A stretch of DNA of 64,000 nucleotides, taken from NCBI RefSeq assembly GCF_017357105.1, contig NZ_CP071596.1:3720001-3784000 (forward strand), written 5' to 3'. A model generated the notes under the pieces. It had not been told where the DNA came from, did not search any database, and saw only the letters and a program-made list of their open reading frames with translations. Of this stretch, positions 8,187 to 16,980 are shown piece by piece. Numbering within the stretch: position 1 is the first letter of the stretch; every line of letters starts with the position of its first letter. A program made the position numbers and the translations under genes. Source of the stretch: Natronosalvus caseinilyticus. GTDB taxonomy: Archaea > Halobacteriota > Halobacteria > Halobacteriales > Natrialbaceae.

Positions 8187-9722
8187 CTAGTCGTCCTGGG
8201 TCGTGATGTCCGCCGAGAGCCCCTGGGCCATCTGGATCTCTTTCGAGTTGTTCAGCGTCCAGGCGGTGCGCTCGGTGACGGCCTCGATGGCCTCGCGGGC
8301 GGAGGGGTAGCCGTTTCCGGACTTCTTGACGCCACCGAAGGGGAGCTGGACCTCCGCGCCGATACACGGCAGGTTGGCGTACGCCAGCCCGATTTCGGCG
8401 CGGTCGCGGAAGTAGTTGATCTGGCGGTAGTCCTCGGAGATGATCGCGCCCGCGAGTCCGTAGGGCGTGTCGTTGTGGATCTCGACGGCCTCCTCGATGT
8501 CACCCGAGTACTTCAGCAGGGCGACGTGGGGACCGAAACACTCCTCTTTCAGACAGCGCAGGTCGGTGTCGTACTCGATCTCGTAGACGAACGGGCCGAC
8601 CCAGTTGCCGTCCTCGTGACCGTCGGGGATCTCGTCGGCCTCGAGGTCGGCGCGGTCGACTAGGACCTCGGCGCCCTCCTTCTCCGCCAACTCGTTGTGT
8701 TTGTGAATCTTCTCGACGTGTTCCGGTTCGATCGCCGGGCCCATGAACGTGTTCTCGTCGAGCGGGTCGCCGACGGCGACGCTCTCTGCGAGTTCGACGT
8801 AGCGCTCCTTGAACTCGTCGTAGACCTCCTCGTGGACGATCAGGCGCTCGCTCGAGACGCAGCGCTGGCCGGTGGTTTTGAAGCTCGACATGACCGCCGA
8901 GTGGACGGCGATGTCGAGATCGGCGTTCTCCGTGATGACGATCCCGTTCTTGCCGCCCATCTCGCAGGCCGCGAGCTTGCCGGGTTCGCCGCCGACCTTG
9001 CCGGCGATTTCGTGGCCGACCTCGGCGGAGCCCGTAAAGAGGACGGTGTCGACCCGGGAGTCGTCGACGATCGAGGCCCCGGCGTCGCCGAAGCCCTGGA
9101 CCATGTTGAAGACGCCCTCGGGGACGCCGGCGTCTTCCATCATCTCGGCGATGATCTGGCCGCACCACGGCGTCTGCTCGGCGGGCTTCCAGACGACGGT
9201 GTTGCCCTCGACCAGCGCGATGGCCATGTGCCAGAACGGGATGGCGACCGGGAAGTTCCACGGGGTGATGCAGCCGATGACGCCCCGCGGCTTGCGGCGC
9301 ATGTAGGCGTCCTTCGCGCCGACCTCGCTCGGGACGACGTCCCCGTGCGGGTGACGGGCGTTGCCCGCGGCCCACTCGACCATGTGGTAGGCCTCGACGA
9401 CGTCGGCACGTCCCTCGGAGATTTCCTTGCCACACTCCTTCGTGACGATTTCGGCGAGTTCGTCGGTTCGGTCGCGCAGCTCGTGGTAGATGTCCCAGAG
9501 GTACTCTGCGCGGTCGATGTAGGAGAGTTCCCGCCACTCGTCGAACGCCTCGTCGGCGGCCTCGAGCGCGGCGTCGACGTCGGCCTCGGTTCCGCGGTGG
9601 AACTCGGCGAGCGTCTCGCCCGTCGCCGGGTTCTCGCTCCCGAAGGTGTCGTCGCCGGTCCCGTCGGTCCACTCGCCACCCACGTAGTGGCCGTACGTCT
9701 GCGAAGGGTCGTCTTGACTCAT
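8187..9722 (-). CDS. NAD(P)-dependent aldehyde dehydrogenase
   Basis: This 511-residue soluble enzyme oxidises an aldehyde to the acid. Catalytic elements are all present: the PWNFP loop at 154-158, the cofactor-binding K179 in VVWKPAEQ, FTGSAEVG, the general base E254 in CEMGGKN, and the nucleophile C288 in TTGQRCVSSER. The substrate cannot be assigned; halophile relatives include semialdehyde dehydrogenases of sugar and amino-acid breakdown. The start MSQDDPSQTY at 9722 is preferred to the ATG three codons upstream, because a 7-bp inverted repeat begins right at that point (9723-9745) and family members start this way. Confidence 0.93.
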   Translation of the reverse strand: MSQDDPSQTYGHYVGGEWTDGTGDDTFGSENPATGETLAEFHRGTEADVDAALEAADEAFDEWRELSYIDRAEYLWDIYHELRDRTDELAEIVTKECGKEISEGRADVVEAYHMVEWAAGNARHPHGDVVPSEVGAKDAYMRRKPRGVIGCITPWNFPVAIPFWHMAIALVEGNTVVWKPAEQTPWCGQIIAEMMEDAGVPEGVFNMVQGFGDAGASIVDDSRVDTVLFTGSAEVGHEIAGKVGGEPGKLAACEMGGKNGIVITENADLDIAVHSAVMSSFKTTGQRCVSSERLIVHEEVYDEFKERYVELAESVAVGDPLDENTFMGPAIEPEHVEKIHKHNELAEKEGAEVLVDRADLEADEIPDGHEDGNWVGPFVYEIEYDTDLRCLKEECFGPHVALLKYSGDIEEAVEIHNDTPYGLAGAIISEDYRQINYFRDRAEIGLAYANLPCIGAEVQLPFGGVKKSGNGYPSAREAIEAVTERTAWTLNNSKEIQMAQGLSADITTQDD

Positions 9723-9745
9723 GCTCGGCAATATTTTCGCCGAGC
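9723..9745 (-). promoter_or_regulatory. Inverted repeat abutting the aldehyde dehydrogenase start
   Basis: GCTCGGC and GCCGAGC are separated by nine A/T-rich bases, and the inner edge touches the ATG. On the coding strand this gives a hairpin ending exactly at the start codon, or a DNA operator at the promoter. Either could shut the gene. Confidence 0.45.
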
Positions 9746-9882
9746 GGTATGAAAAAGCCTGCTACTCGAGGCGACCGATCGAGTCTGCGCCGAGGCCGGC
9801 GAGAGTGGGTGGGTGAATGGGTGGTACCTGGCGGCTGCTCGCCGACGACTCTCGAGCGGCGGAACCCGGCCACGACACGTCG

Positions 9883-10701
9883 TCAGTCGTCGCCGGGATA
9901 CCCGATGTCGGCGACCTTCTCGACCTCGCTTCGCAACTGCGTCGAGTCGAACTCGTGATCCGGGCGCAACCTGACGAAGTCGAGGAAAGACCGCGCCGAC
10001 AGCAGCGTTTCGGCGTCGTACACGCTGGCGGCTGCGTAGACGGCATCTCGAGCCCCGATTCGCGGCTCGAGCATCGCGAGCGCACACGCGAGGTCGTACG
10101 CTCTCGTCTCGCGAACCCGGCCCTCGTTCACGCTCGTCGCGTCGATGAAGTAGAGATCCCCCTCGAGCAAGAGGACGTTCTCCGCGCGGAGGTCGCCGTG
10201 GGCGAGCCCGTGGTCGTGAAGCGTCCGGAGCATCTCGAACAGCGTCGAGGAGACGTCGCGGATCTCGTCGTCCGTGAGTTCGTCGAGCGTTCGAAAGTCG
10301 GGGAGGAACTCGAGGACGAGGACGCCGAGGCCGTTGACCTCGAAGGCGTCGATCGGACGCGGTGCGTTGAGACCGATCTCGCGCATTCGACGGGTCGCCT
10401 CGAACTCGTGTTCGACCATCTCGCGGGGCGTCTCGAATCGGTCGAAAAAGCCCTCCGTTCCCGAGGAGAACGCGCCGACGTTGCGCCCGGTGGTCAACAG
10501 CCCGTGGACGAGGGCGTTCTGTCGCGAGACGATCTTGACGAAGTACTCGTCGTCGAGCACGCACGGCGTCGAGAGCCAGTTGTTGGCCTCGAAGAAGTCG
10601 ACGCGAACGTCCGCGAGGTCGTATCGATCCGCCAGGGTCCGGACGACTCGCTCGAGTCGATCCCACTCGACCGTCCCGCGAGCGAGCTGGCGGATGTCCA
10701 T
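9883..10701 (-). CDS. RIO/Bud32-like protein kinase
   Basis: This 272-residue atypical kinase has an N-terminal winged-helix-like segment (residues 1-35), then the ATP-binding Lys near residue 56 in DEYFVKIVS. The catalytic loop is HGDLRAENVLLL with H168, D170 and N175, and FIDAT carries the metal-binding D187 in place of DFG. HGD instead of HRD is common in RIO-type and small-molecule kinases. The substrate is unknown. The gene is transcribed alone, divergent from the antiporter gene. The two may be functionally unrelated. Confidence 0.85.
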   Translation of the reverse strand: MDIRQLARGTVEWDRLERVVRTLADRYDLADVRVDFFEANNWLSTPCVLDDEYFVKIVSRQNALVHGLLTTGRNVGAFSSGTEGFFDRFETPREMVEHEFEATRRMREIGLNAPRPIDAFEVNGLGVLVLEFLPDFRTLDELTDDEIRDVSSTLFEMLRTLHDHGLAHGDLRAENVLLLEGDLYFIDATSVNEGRVRETRAYDLACALAMLEPRIGARDAVYAAASVYDAETLLSARSFLDFVRLRPDHEFDSTQLRSEVEKVADIGYPGDD

Positions 10702-10974
10702 ACCGGAAATACAGACGCGACGATCATAAATGCCTCCCGGACTCGGTAGACCGTCACCGGCTTATCGAGGACGAACAGGTTCACCGTCCCGATTGTCACG
10801 TCGACCGACCCCCGATCGGCCGACCGCTGCCGAGACACCCGTCCGGTCTCAAGGCTCTCAGCGAGAACTGTAGCGTCTCAATTATATCACGGGCTCGAGC
10901 ACTGTGGTTCGAAGTACCCTCGCAGCGGATTACGTGACGAGACGGCGACGTCAGTGACCGTCCGAACCGAATCC

Positions 10975-13242
10975 ATGGAGGCTATCGACCCGATCGGGCA
11001 TCACGAACTACTTCTCGTCATCGTTCAGCTTACGCTGTTGCTCTTGGTCGCCAGGGTTCTCAGCGAGGCCTTCAGTTCGATCGGTCAGCCCGCAGTCGTC
11101 GGCGAACTCCTGGCCGGTGTCGTTCTCGGCCCCTCCCTGCTCGGCCTGGTCGTCCCCAGTGTCTACGAGTCGGTGTTCGCGGTTTCGGAGAGCCAGTTTC
11201 ACCTCCTCGAAATCATCTCCTGGATCGGGCTCATCATGCTGCTGGTCGTGACGGGCCTCGAGACGGACATCGACCTCATCGTCAGCAAGGGGCGAACCGC
11301 CGTGATACTCTCGCTCGGCGGTATCGTCGTCCCGTTTTCGACGGGGTTCGCGCTGGGATGGGTGCTTCCGGCTCCGTTCATCGCCGCTCCCGACCAGCGC
11401 CTCGTATTCAGCCTGTTCATCGCCACGGCGATGAGCATCTCCGCCATCCCAGTCATCGCGAAAGTACTCATCGAACTCGGCGCCATCCGCCGCGACATCG
11501 GCCAGCTGATCCTCGCCGCCGGCATGGTCGACGATACGATCGGCTGGATCCTCCTGGCGACCGTCGCCGGACTCGCCCGAACCGGTGTGGTCGACCTCAG
11601 TTCGGCACTGACGACCGTTCTGTCGGTACTGGTCTTCCTCGGCCTCGCGTTCGTCGTCGGTCGTCCCCTCGTCGCCGGCGCGATCAGGTGGGTCGACAAC
11701 GTCCTCGGGAGCGACACCGCCCTGCTGTCGACGCTGATGATCTTCGCACTCGCCGCAGGGGCGATTACACAGTACCTGGGGCTCGAGGCAATCCTCGGTG
11801 CATTCGTCGTGGGGGTGTTGGTCGGACAGGTCAAACGGTTCACTTACCAGCTTCGTCACGCGTTCGAGACGATTACCCTCTCCATTTTCGCGCCGCTGTT
11901 TTTCGCCATCGCCGGTCTTCGAATGGACCTCGTCGCCCTGGCGGATCCGGCGGTCCTCGGTGTCGGGCTCGTCGTCCTTGCCGTGGCCTGTTTCGGCAAG
12001 TTCGCCGGGATCATGGGCGTCTCCGGGTTGGCCGGACTCTCGCGGTGGGAAGGCGTGACCATCGGCGGCGGGATGAACGCCCGGGGCGCGATGGAGATCA
12101 TCGTCGCCACCATCGGCCTCGGTCTCGGTATCCTGACGACGAACATGTACAGCATCATCGTGATGGTCGCCATCGCGACGTCGCTGATGGCACCGGCGAT
12201 CATGCGCTGGTCGATCCCGAAGATCGAAATGCGCGAGGAAGAACGAACGCGCCTCGAGCGCGAACAGTACTTACAGGAGAGTTTCGTCAACAGCCTCACT
12301 CGAATCCTGTTGCCGACCCAGGGCGGCGCGGACACCCAGTACGCCGCCCGTCTGATCGGATCGCTAATTCGAACTCTCGACGTCGAACTCGATCTGCTCT
12401 GTGTGAACCCGGCCGACGAATCGAGACGAACCCGTGAGCGGGCTGGCTTTCCGGGGTGGCTCCGACCTGGTCACTACGCCCGCGGCGGAGACGAGTCGTC
12501 CGAAACGGTGCCGACGCCAACGGGGTCAGACGAAATCGGTCGCGTCTTCTCTCGAGTCGAGACGCGCCTCGGCGAGCAGGACCGCCAGCCCAGACGCCTC
12601 ACCAGACGGACCGACGCGAGCGTGTCGAATGCGATTCTCGAGGAGGTCAACGTGGGCTACGATCTCGTCGTCCTCGGCGAGCGAAGCCTCGGCGGCTACC
12701 CCGGCGAACCACTGTACAGCGAGACGGTCGATCGGGTCGTCCAGCGGACGCCGTGTCCAGCGATGGTCGTCAGCACGCCGTACTCGATGGATCGAGTACC
12801 CGATCGGATCGACGAGCCGATTCGCCGCATCCTCCTACCGACCGTCGGCACGCTCTCCAGTCGACACGCCGCCGAACTGGCGTTTACCATCGCGGCCGAA
12901 GAGAGCGCGCTGGTCGAAGTCGTCCACGTCGTCGATAGGCCGCAGTCGAACGACCAGTTTGCGGCCGATCCGAACCTCTCGAGCGAGATCGAGGTCGGGG
13001 GCCGGATCGTCGACCGTGAGGCGGAACTGGGCAGGCAACTCGGGGCGAAGGTGGTGACGACAGTTGCGGTATCGGACGATCCCGGTGCGAAGCTCGTTGA
13101 AATTGCCCGTCGAAACGGGACCGACGTAATCGTGATGGGATCGAATACGCGACCGATCTCCGGTCGAGCCTTCCTCGGACCGAACGTCGAGCACGTCATA
13201 CAGAACGCTCCCTGTCCGGTCGCCGTGCTCAGTTCGCTGTGA
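10975..13242 (+). CDS. CPA2-type cation/proton antiporter with universal-stress domains
   Basis: This protein of about 755 residues is an integral membrane exchanger of the CPA2/KefB-NapA group. Residues 1-405 hold about 12 hydrophobic segments, including GQPAVVGELLAGVVLGPSLLG near the start and later GFALGWVLPAPF, GAFVVGVLVGQ and GMNARGAMEIIVA. The cytoplasmic half contains two universal-stress-protein folds: RILLPTQGGADTQYAARL, then RRILLPTVGTLSSRHAAELA. The second ends with an ATP-type loop GSNTRPISGRAFLGPN. It probably exchanges Na+ or K+ for H+ under nucleotide control. ATG at 10975 was preferred to GTG at 10954. A TATA-like ATTATAT lies at 10881. Confidence 0.92.
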   Translation: MEAIDPIGHHELLLVIVQLTLLLLVARVLSEAFSSIGQPAVVGELLAGVVLGPSLLGLVVPSVYESVFAVSESQFHLLEIISWIGLIMLLVVTGLETDIDLIVSKGRTAVILSLGGIVVPFSTGFALGWVLPAPFIAAPDQRLVFSLFIATAMSISAIPVIAKVLIELGAIRRDIGQLILAAGMVDDTIGWILLATVAGLARTGVVDLSSALTTVLSVLVFLGLAFVVGRPLVAGAIRWVDNVLGSDTALLSTLMIFALAAGAITQYLGLEAILGAFVVGVLVGQVKRFTYQLRHAFETITLSIFAPLFFAIAGLRMDLVALADPAVLGVGLVVLAVACFGKFAGIMGVSGLAGLSRWEGVTIGGGMNARGAMEIIVATIGLGLGILTTNMYSIIVMVAIATSLMAPAIMRWSIPKIEMREEERTRLEREQYLQESFVNSLTRILLPTQGGADTQYAARLIGSLIRTLDVELDLLCVNPADESRRTRERAGFPGWLRPGHYARGGDESSETVPTPTGSDEIGRVFSRVETRLGEQDRQPRRLTRRTDASVSNAILEEVNVGYDLVVLGERSLGGYPGEPLYSETVDRVVQRTPCPAMVVSTPYSMDRVPDRIDEPIRRILLPTVGTLSSRHAAELAFTIAAEESALVEVVHVVDRPQSNDQFAADPNLSSEIEVGGRIVDREAELGRQLGAKVVTTVAVSDDPGAKLVEIARRNGTDVIVMGSNTRPISGRAFLGPNVEHVIQNAPCPVAVLSSL

Positions 13243-13328
13243 AAGCGTAGCAGCACCGGAGGAGTCTGGCCCTTCTTCGCTCGAATACCGCAGTATTTTA
13301 CGGCCTCGAATCGTAATTCCAGAAAACC

Positions 13329-14522
13329 ATGCACGCGATTGATAATCTCGGCGATGCGATCGACGTCACACGAGACCGACTGACGCCGATCAATGCCGGC
13401 ACGTGGCTCAAATTGGCGCTCGTCCTGTTTTTCATCGGAGGGGCTACCTTCGGTGGACCGGGTGCGCCCTCGACCGGCACGGACACCGCACCGGAGGAGG
13501 CGACTGGTACCGACATCGACTCCCTCGCCGACCTCAAGGCCGAGTATGAGTCGCAAGTCACCGACGGTCCTCCGTTCGAGACCGTGTTATACGCCGTCGC
13601 CGCCCTCGTCGTCGCCCTGTTCCTCCTCTGGCTCCTCTACGTGCTCGTCGGATCGATCATGGAGTTCGTCTTCATCGAATCGCTCCGAACGGACGCCGTC
13701 CAGGTCAGGCAGTACGCACGGAACCACCTCGGGGACGGCCTGCGGCTATTCGGCTTTCGACTCGCCTTGCTGCTCGCGGTACTCGTTCCCCTCCTCGTCC
13801 CGATCTGGTTCGTGGTGGCGAGCGCGACCGAGTTCTCGGCGGGACTCGCCGCCCTCGGCGCCCTGTACGTCTTCGGCGCGATCGTCCTGGGGCTCGCGTA
13901 CGCGCTCGTCAGTCGCTTCACCACGATCTTCGTCACCCAGATCATGGTGCTCGAGGACCGCGGCGTGCTCGCCGGCTGGAGCCGATTCCTGCCGACGCTT
14001 CGATCGAACCTGGCGGAGTACGCCGTCTACGTGATCCTTGTGTGGATCCTGCAGCTCGTAGTGAGCTTCGGCTATGGGATCCTGGCCGCCATCGTGGCCG
14101 TGGTCGTCGCGATTCCGTTCGTGGTCGTCGGGGCGATCTTCGTCGTCGTCGGCGGCCCGGCCATCTACCTCGCGGTCCTCGTCGGTATCGTCGGTCTCCT
14201 CTGTATCTTCCTGGCCGCGCTCGTGCTCCGCGTTCCCATCGACTCGTACTTCCGGTATTACGGCTTCCTCCTGCTCGGCGACACGAACCCGGACCTCGAT
14301 CTGATCCCCGAGCGCCGGAGCGCGGCTCGGACGGGCGGACCGGTCGGACCCAGCTCCGGTCCCGACTCGAACGGCGGATCCGACGGCGACGACTGGAACG
14401 ACTCGAGTTCGTGGGACGACGATGCCGACGACGACGGCTGGCGATTCGACAGCGAAAGTGAGGGCGACGAGGACCGAGGCGGCGACCAGGACCGCGACCA
14501 GAATCGCGACCGCGGCTGGTAG
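13329..14522 (+). CDS. Multi-pass membrane protein with acidic tail, DUF7544-like
   Basis: This 397-residue protein has about six membrane helices, including WLKLALVLFFIGGATFGG, an AVAALVVALFLLWLLYVL stretch, and long Val/Ile-rich segments from about 150 to 310. One soluble loop (residues about 45-80) is acidic. The last 75 residues form a disordered tail dense in Asp, Ser, Gly and Arg (DGDDWNDSSSWDDD). It matches a haloarchaeal family of unknown function (DUF7544 from memory). The gene stands alone between the antiporter and acyl-CoA dehydrogenase genes. Confidence 0.8.
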   Translation: MHAIDNLGDAIDVTRDRLTPINAGTWLKLALVLFFIGGATFGGPGAPSTGTDTAPEEATGTDIDSLADLKAEYESQVTDGPPFETVLYAVAALVVALFLLWLLYVLVGSIMEFVFIESLRTDAVQVRQYARNHLGDGLRLFGFRLALLLAVLVPLLVPIWFVVASATEFSAGLAALGALYVFGAIVLGLAYALVSRFTTIFVTQIMVLEDRGVLAGWSRFLPTLRSNLAEYAVYVILVWILQLVVSFGYGILAAIVAVVVAIPFVVVGAIFVVVGGPAIYLAVLVGIVGLLCIFLAALVLRVPIDSYFRYYGFLLLGDTNPDLDLIPERRSAARTGGPVGPSSGPDSNGGSDGDDWNDSSSWDDDADDDGWRFDSESEGDEDRGGDQDRDQNRDRGW

Positions 14523-14587
14523 CCCGCAACGTCCGCCACCCCGCTGGTCTTCGGAGCGTTTATTTCGCCGGTCGGCAAGTATTGCGC

Positions 14588-15730
14588 ATGGAGTTCGATC
14601 TGCCCGACGAGCACCGGATGATCCGGGACACCGTCCGGGAGTTTTGCGAGGAGGAAATCGAGCCGATCGCCCAGGAGATCGAGGACGAACACCGGTTCCC
14701 CGAGGAAATCTTCGCCCAGCTCGGCGAACTCGACGTGATGGGCGTCCCCATCTCCGAGGAGTACGGTGGACTCGGCGGCGACACACTGATGTACGCCGTG
14801 GTTGCCGAGGAACTCGGCCGGGTGTCGGGCTCGGTCGCGCTCTCGTACGTCGCACACACCTCGCTCGCCTCGAAGCCGCTCGAGCTATTCGGTACCGAAG
14901 AACAGAAAGAGCGCTGGCTCCGCCCGCTCGCGGAGGGCGAGTACCTCGGTGGGTGGGCGCTCACCGAGCCCGGCAGCGGCTCCGACGCGTCTGACATGGA
15001 CACTCGAGCCGTAAAAGAGGGCGACGAGTGGGTGCTCAACGGTACCAAACAGTTCATCACGAACGCGAGCGTCGCGGGGTCGGTGCTCGTGAAGGCCGTG
15101 ACGGACCCCGGGGCGGGCTACGACGGCATCTCGACGTTCATCGTCGACCCCGAGGAAGACGACGGCTTCGAGGTGACGACGGTGTGGGACAAGATGGGGC
15201 TCAACGCCTCCCCGACCTGCGAAATCTCCCTCGACGATGTTCGCGTCCCCGAGGACCGCCTCCTCGGCGAGGTCGGCGAGGGCTGGGACCAGACGAAGAA
15301 GACCCTTGATGGCGGCCGCATCTCCATCGCGGCCATCTCGACGGGGCTCGCCCAGGGGGCTTACGAACACGCCCACGCGTACAGTAAAGAGCGCGAACAG
15401 TTCGGCAAACCGATCTGCAAGTTCGACGCGATCCGGGACAAACTCGTCGACATGCACCGCAAGACCGAGCGTGCCCGGCTGTTGACTCACAAGGCCGCCA
15501 GTCGGTACGACAACGGGCAGTCGGTGACGAAGGAGTCGGCCCTCGCCAAACTCGATGCCAGCGAGGCCGCCCGGAAGGTCGCCGAGGACGCCGTCCAGGT
15601 GCTGGGCGGCTACGGCTACACGACTGATTTCGCGCCCCAGCGCTTCTACCGCGACGCGAAACTGATGGAGATCGGCGAGGGAACCAGCGAGATTCAGCAC
15701 CTCGTGATCGGTCGCGAAATCGGGCTGTAG
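14588..15730 (+). CDS. Acyl-CoA dehydrogenase
   Basis: This 380-residue FAD enzyme performs the first oxidation of an acyl-CoA in fatty-acid or branched-chain amino-acid breakdown. Family segments are in order: MEFDLPDEHRMIRDTVREF, GVPISEEYGGLGG, WALTEPGSGSDASDM (FAD/substrate loop), KQFITNA, GEGWDQTKKTL, REQFGKPICKFDAIRDKLVD, and the C-terminal QVLGGYGYTTDFAPQRFYRD with GEGTSEIQ. The catalytic Glu is probably in the ITxxx/YRD helical region near the C terminus but cannot be fixed by eye. ATG at 14588 was used in preference to a TTG two codons upstream. The electron acceptor would be an ETF, not present here. Confidence 0.95.
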   Translation: MEFDLPDEHRMIRDTVREFCEEEIEPIAQEIEDEHRFPEEIFAQLGELDVMGVPISEEYGGLGGDTLMYAVVAEELGRVSGSVALSYVAHTSLASKPLELFGTEEQKERWLRPLAEGEYLGGWALTEPGSGSDASDMDTRAVKEGDEWVLNGTKQFITNASVAGSVLVKAVTDPGAGYDGISTFIVDPEEDDGFEVTTVWDKMGLNASPTCEISLDDVRVPEDRLLGEVGEGWDQTKKTLDGGRISIAAISTGLAQGAYEHAHAYSKEREQFGKPICKFDAIRDKLVDMHRKTERARLLTHKAASRYDNGQSVTKESALAKLDASEAARKVAEDAVQVLGGYGYTTDFAPQRFYRDAKLMEIGEGTSEIQHLVIGREIGL

Positions 15731-16234
15731 GGCCCGAGCGTCGACGTCGCTCGGTCACTCTAACATCACTCGATCGGGTATTCACCCGTCCCGAAAAATT
15801 GGTTTCACCAAAGGTAACGATCTATTGTCGAGGTTTTCTGTGCGAGGAAACGAGCCGTCCGGTCACAGAACAGACAATCGGACGGATGCCAAGCGAGTAC
15901 ACGAAACGAAGGGGTATATAAAACGTTCAAATCGACACACGTCGGGTTGTTGAACCAAACTTTCTACTGGACGAACAGCGAGAAACCGCCAGACGTAGCG
16001 GACTTCGGCGTCACTGCTCTCGCGAGTACCGAGACACCACCATAAAGTGAACATGTAATAGTCTGGACGTGAACCGCTCGTCTTCTGACTCGAAATCGAT
16101 AGACGTGTGTGCATCGATACCACATATGAATACCTCTACAAACGTACAAATTTGTTCAATTTCGCCTCGCTAGCCTCCTTTAAGTGAAATTGGTGCTTAA
16201 CTCGTTTTCCCGGAAGGTGAAACAGGGATCATGT
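15731..16234. other. AT-rich 504-bp island without a credible protein gene
   Basis: Base composition drops sharply compared with the flanks. A good TATA box (TATATAAAA, 15915-15923) faces right, but no convincing reading frame follows for about 300 bp. A second TATA-like TTTAAG at 16169-16174 fits the zinc-finger gene at 16235. Possible contents are a small RNA, a long leader, or the scar of an integrated element. Confidence 0.5.
15915..15923 (+). promoter_or_regulatory. Orphan TATA box
   Basis: TATATAAAA in AT-rich surroundings would place a transcription start near 15947. No gene begins nearby on that strand, so the transcript, if any, is non-coding or the leader of the gene at 16235. Confidence 0.4.
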
Positions 16235-16570
16235 ATGAATTGTGTAATATGTGGGAATGAGGCAGGGTACAACAGGGCTGCGATCGATCTATACAGCGGC
16301 GCAGAAATCGGTCGGCTGTGTATGAACTGCGAGAAAGACGAATTCGGCAAGACGCTTCAGTACGCGAGTCGCCGAGACGGCACCGAGTGCGAACTCTGTC
16401 GACGCGACGGCCAGATCTCTCTCCCGCGGTATCTCTCCCAGATAGAGACCCGGGATCAGTCGCTGGTCTCGACGAGCGTACTCGAGGACGGCGACGTCCC
16501 GTGTCTCTGTGACGAACACTTCCACGAACTGACGCGGACGCCGGAGCGTCGGACGGTGGTCGGCCCATGA
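16235..16570 (+). CDS. Small multi-CxxC zinc-binding protein
   Basis: This 111-residue protein has three CxxC pairs (C3/C6, C29/C32, C52/C55) and a late cluster C90, C92, H95, H97, enough for two zinc sites. No enzyme motif is visible. The start MNCVICGNEAGYNR at 16235 puts the first CxxC at the N terminus, as in other halophile zinc-finger microproteins; an in-frame ATG at 16184 is less likely. Its stop overlaps the start of the next gene in ATGA, so the two are translated together. A role in nucleic-acid or protein binding is an inference. Confidence 0.75.
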   Translation: MNCVICGNEAGYNRAAIDLYSGAEIGRLCMNCEKDEFGKTLQYASRRDGTECELCRRDGQISLPRYLSQIETRDQSLVSTSVLEDGDVPCLCDEHFHELTRTPERRTVVGP

Positions 16571-16851
16571 CGATCGCCGTCAGGAAGCAGGGCGAGTGGA
16601 TGTCGAAGAACGACGAGCGAATACTCGAACTGCTCTGTACGGCCGATCGGTGTCGCCCTCGAGACATCCGAGACGAACTGAACGATCTCGGAATCGCGCT
16701 CCGACTCGACTACGTCGACAAGCGACTCGAGACGCTCGAGGACGCTGGGCTGGTCGCTTCCGACGCGATGCGGTATCGGATTACCGATCGCGGGCAAGCG
16801 TACCTCCTCGGGGAGTTCGACGCGACGTCGGTCCGTTCACCACGGCCGTAG
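16567..16851 (+). CDS. Winged-helix regulator, phage-repressor-like
   Basis: This protein of up to 94 residues has a core that reads as a winged helix: MSKNDERILELL, CRPRDIRDELNDLGIALR, YVDKRLETLEDAGLVAS, then a wing with RYRITDRGQAYLLGEFD. This matches the PhiH1-repressor-like/halophile MarR-type group. The ATG at 16567 overlaps the stop of the zinc-finger gene by 4 bp; a second ATG at 16600 would give the shorter core. Linkage to a zinc-finger protein downstream of an AT-rich island recalls regulatory genes of integrated elements, but no integrase is nearby. Confidence 0.78.
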   Translation: MTIAVRKQGEWMSKNDERILELLCTADRCRPRDIRDELNDLGIALRLDYVDKRLETLEDAGLVASDAMRYRITDRGQAYLLGEFDATSVRSPRP

Positions 16852-16980
16852 TGCGTCGAATGAAGACCCATTCTGAGCCGGCATCGGTGACACTCCTCGA
16901 GTAGCGAGTCTGGAGTCGCGACCAGTGATACCAATTCGTGCCACTCGAGGGCTATCCGCATCCAGGCCACACACGACGGC

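Noticed and set aside
15863-16123. Minus-strand 86-codon frame in the AT-rich island
   Set aside because: Composition and residue pattern are random-looking, with no family match or ribosome-binding site.
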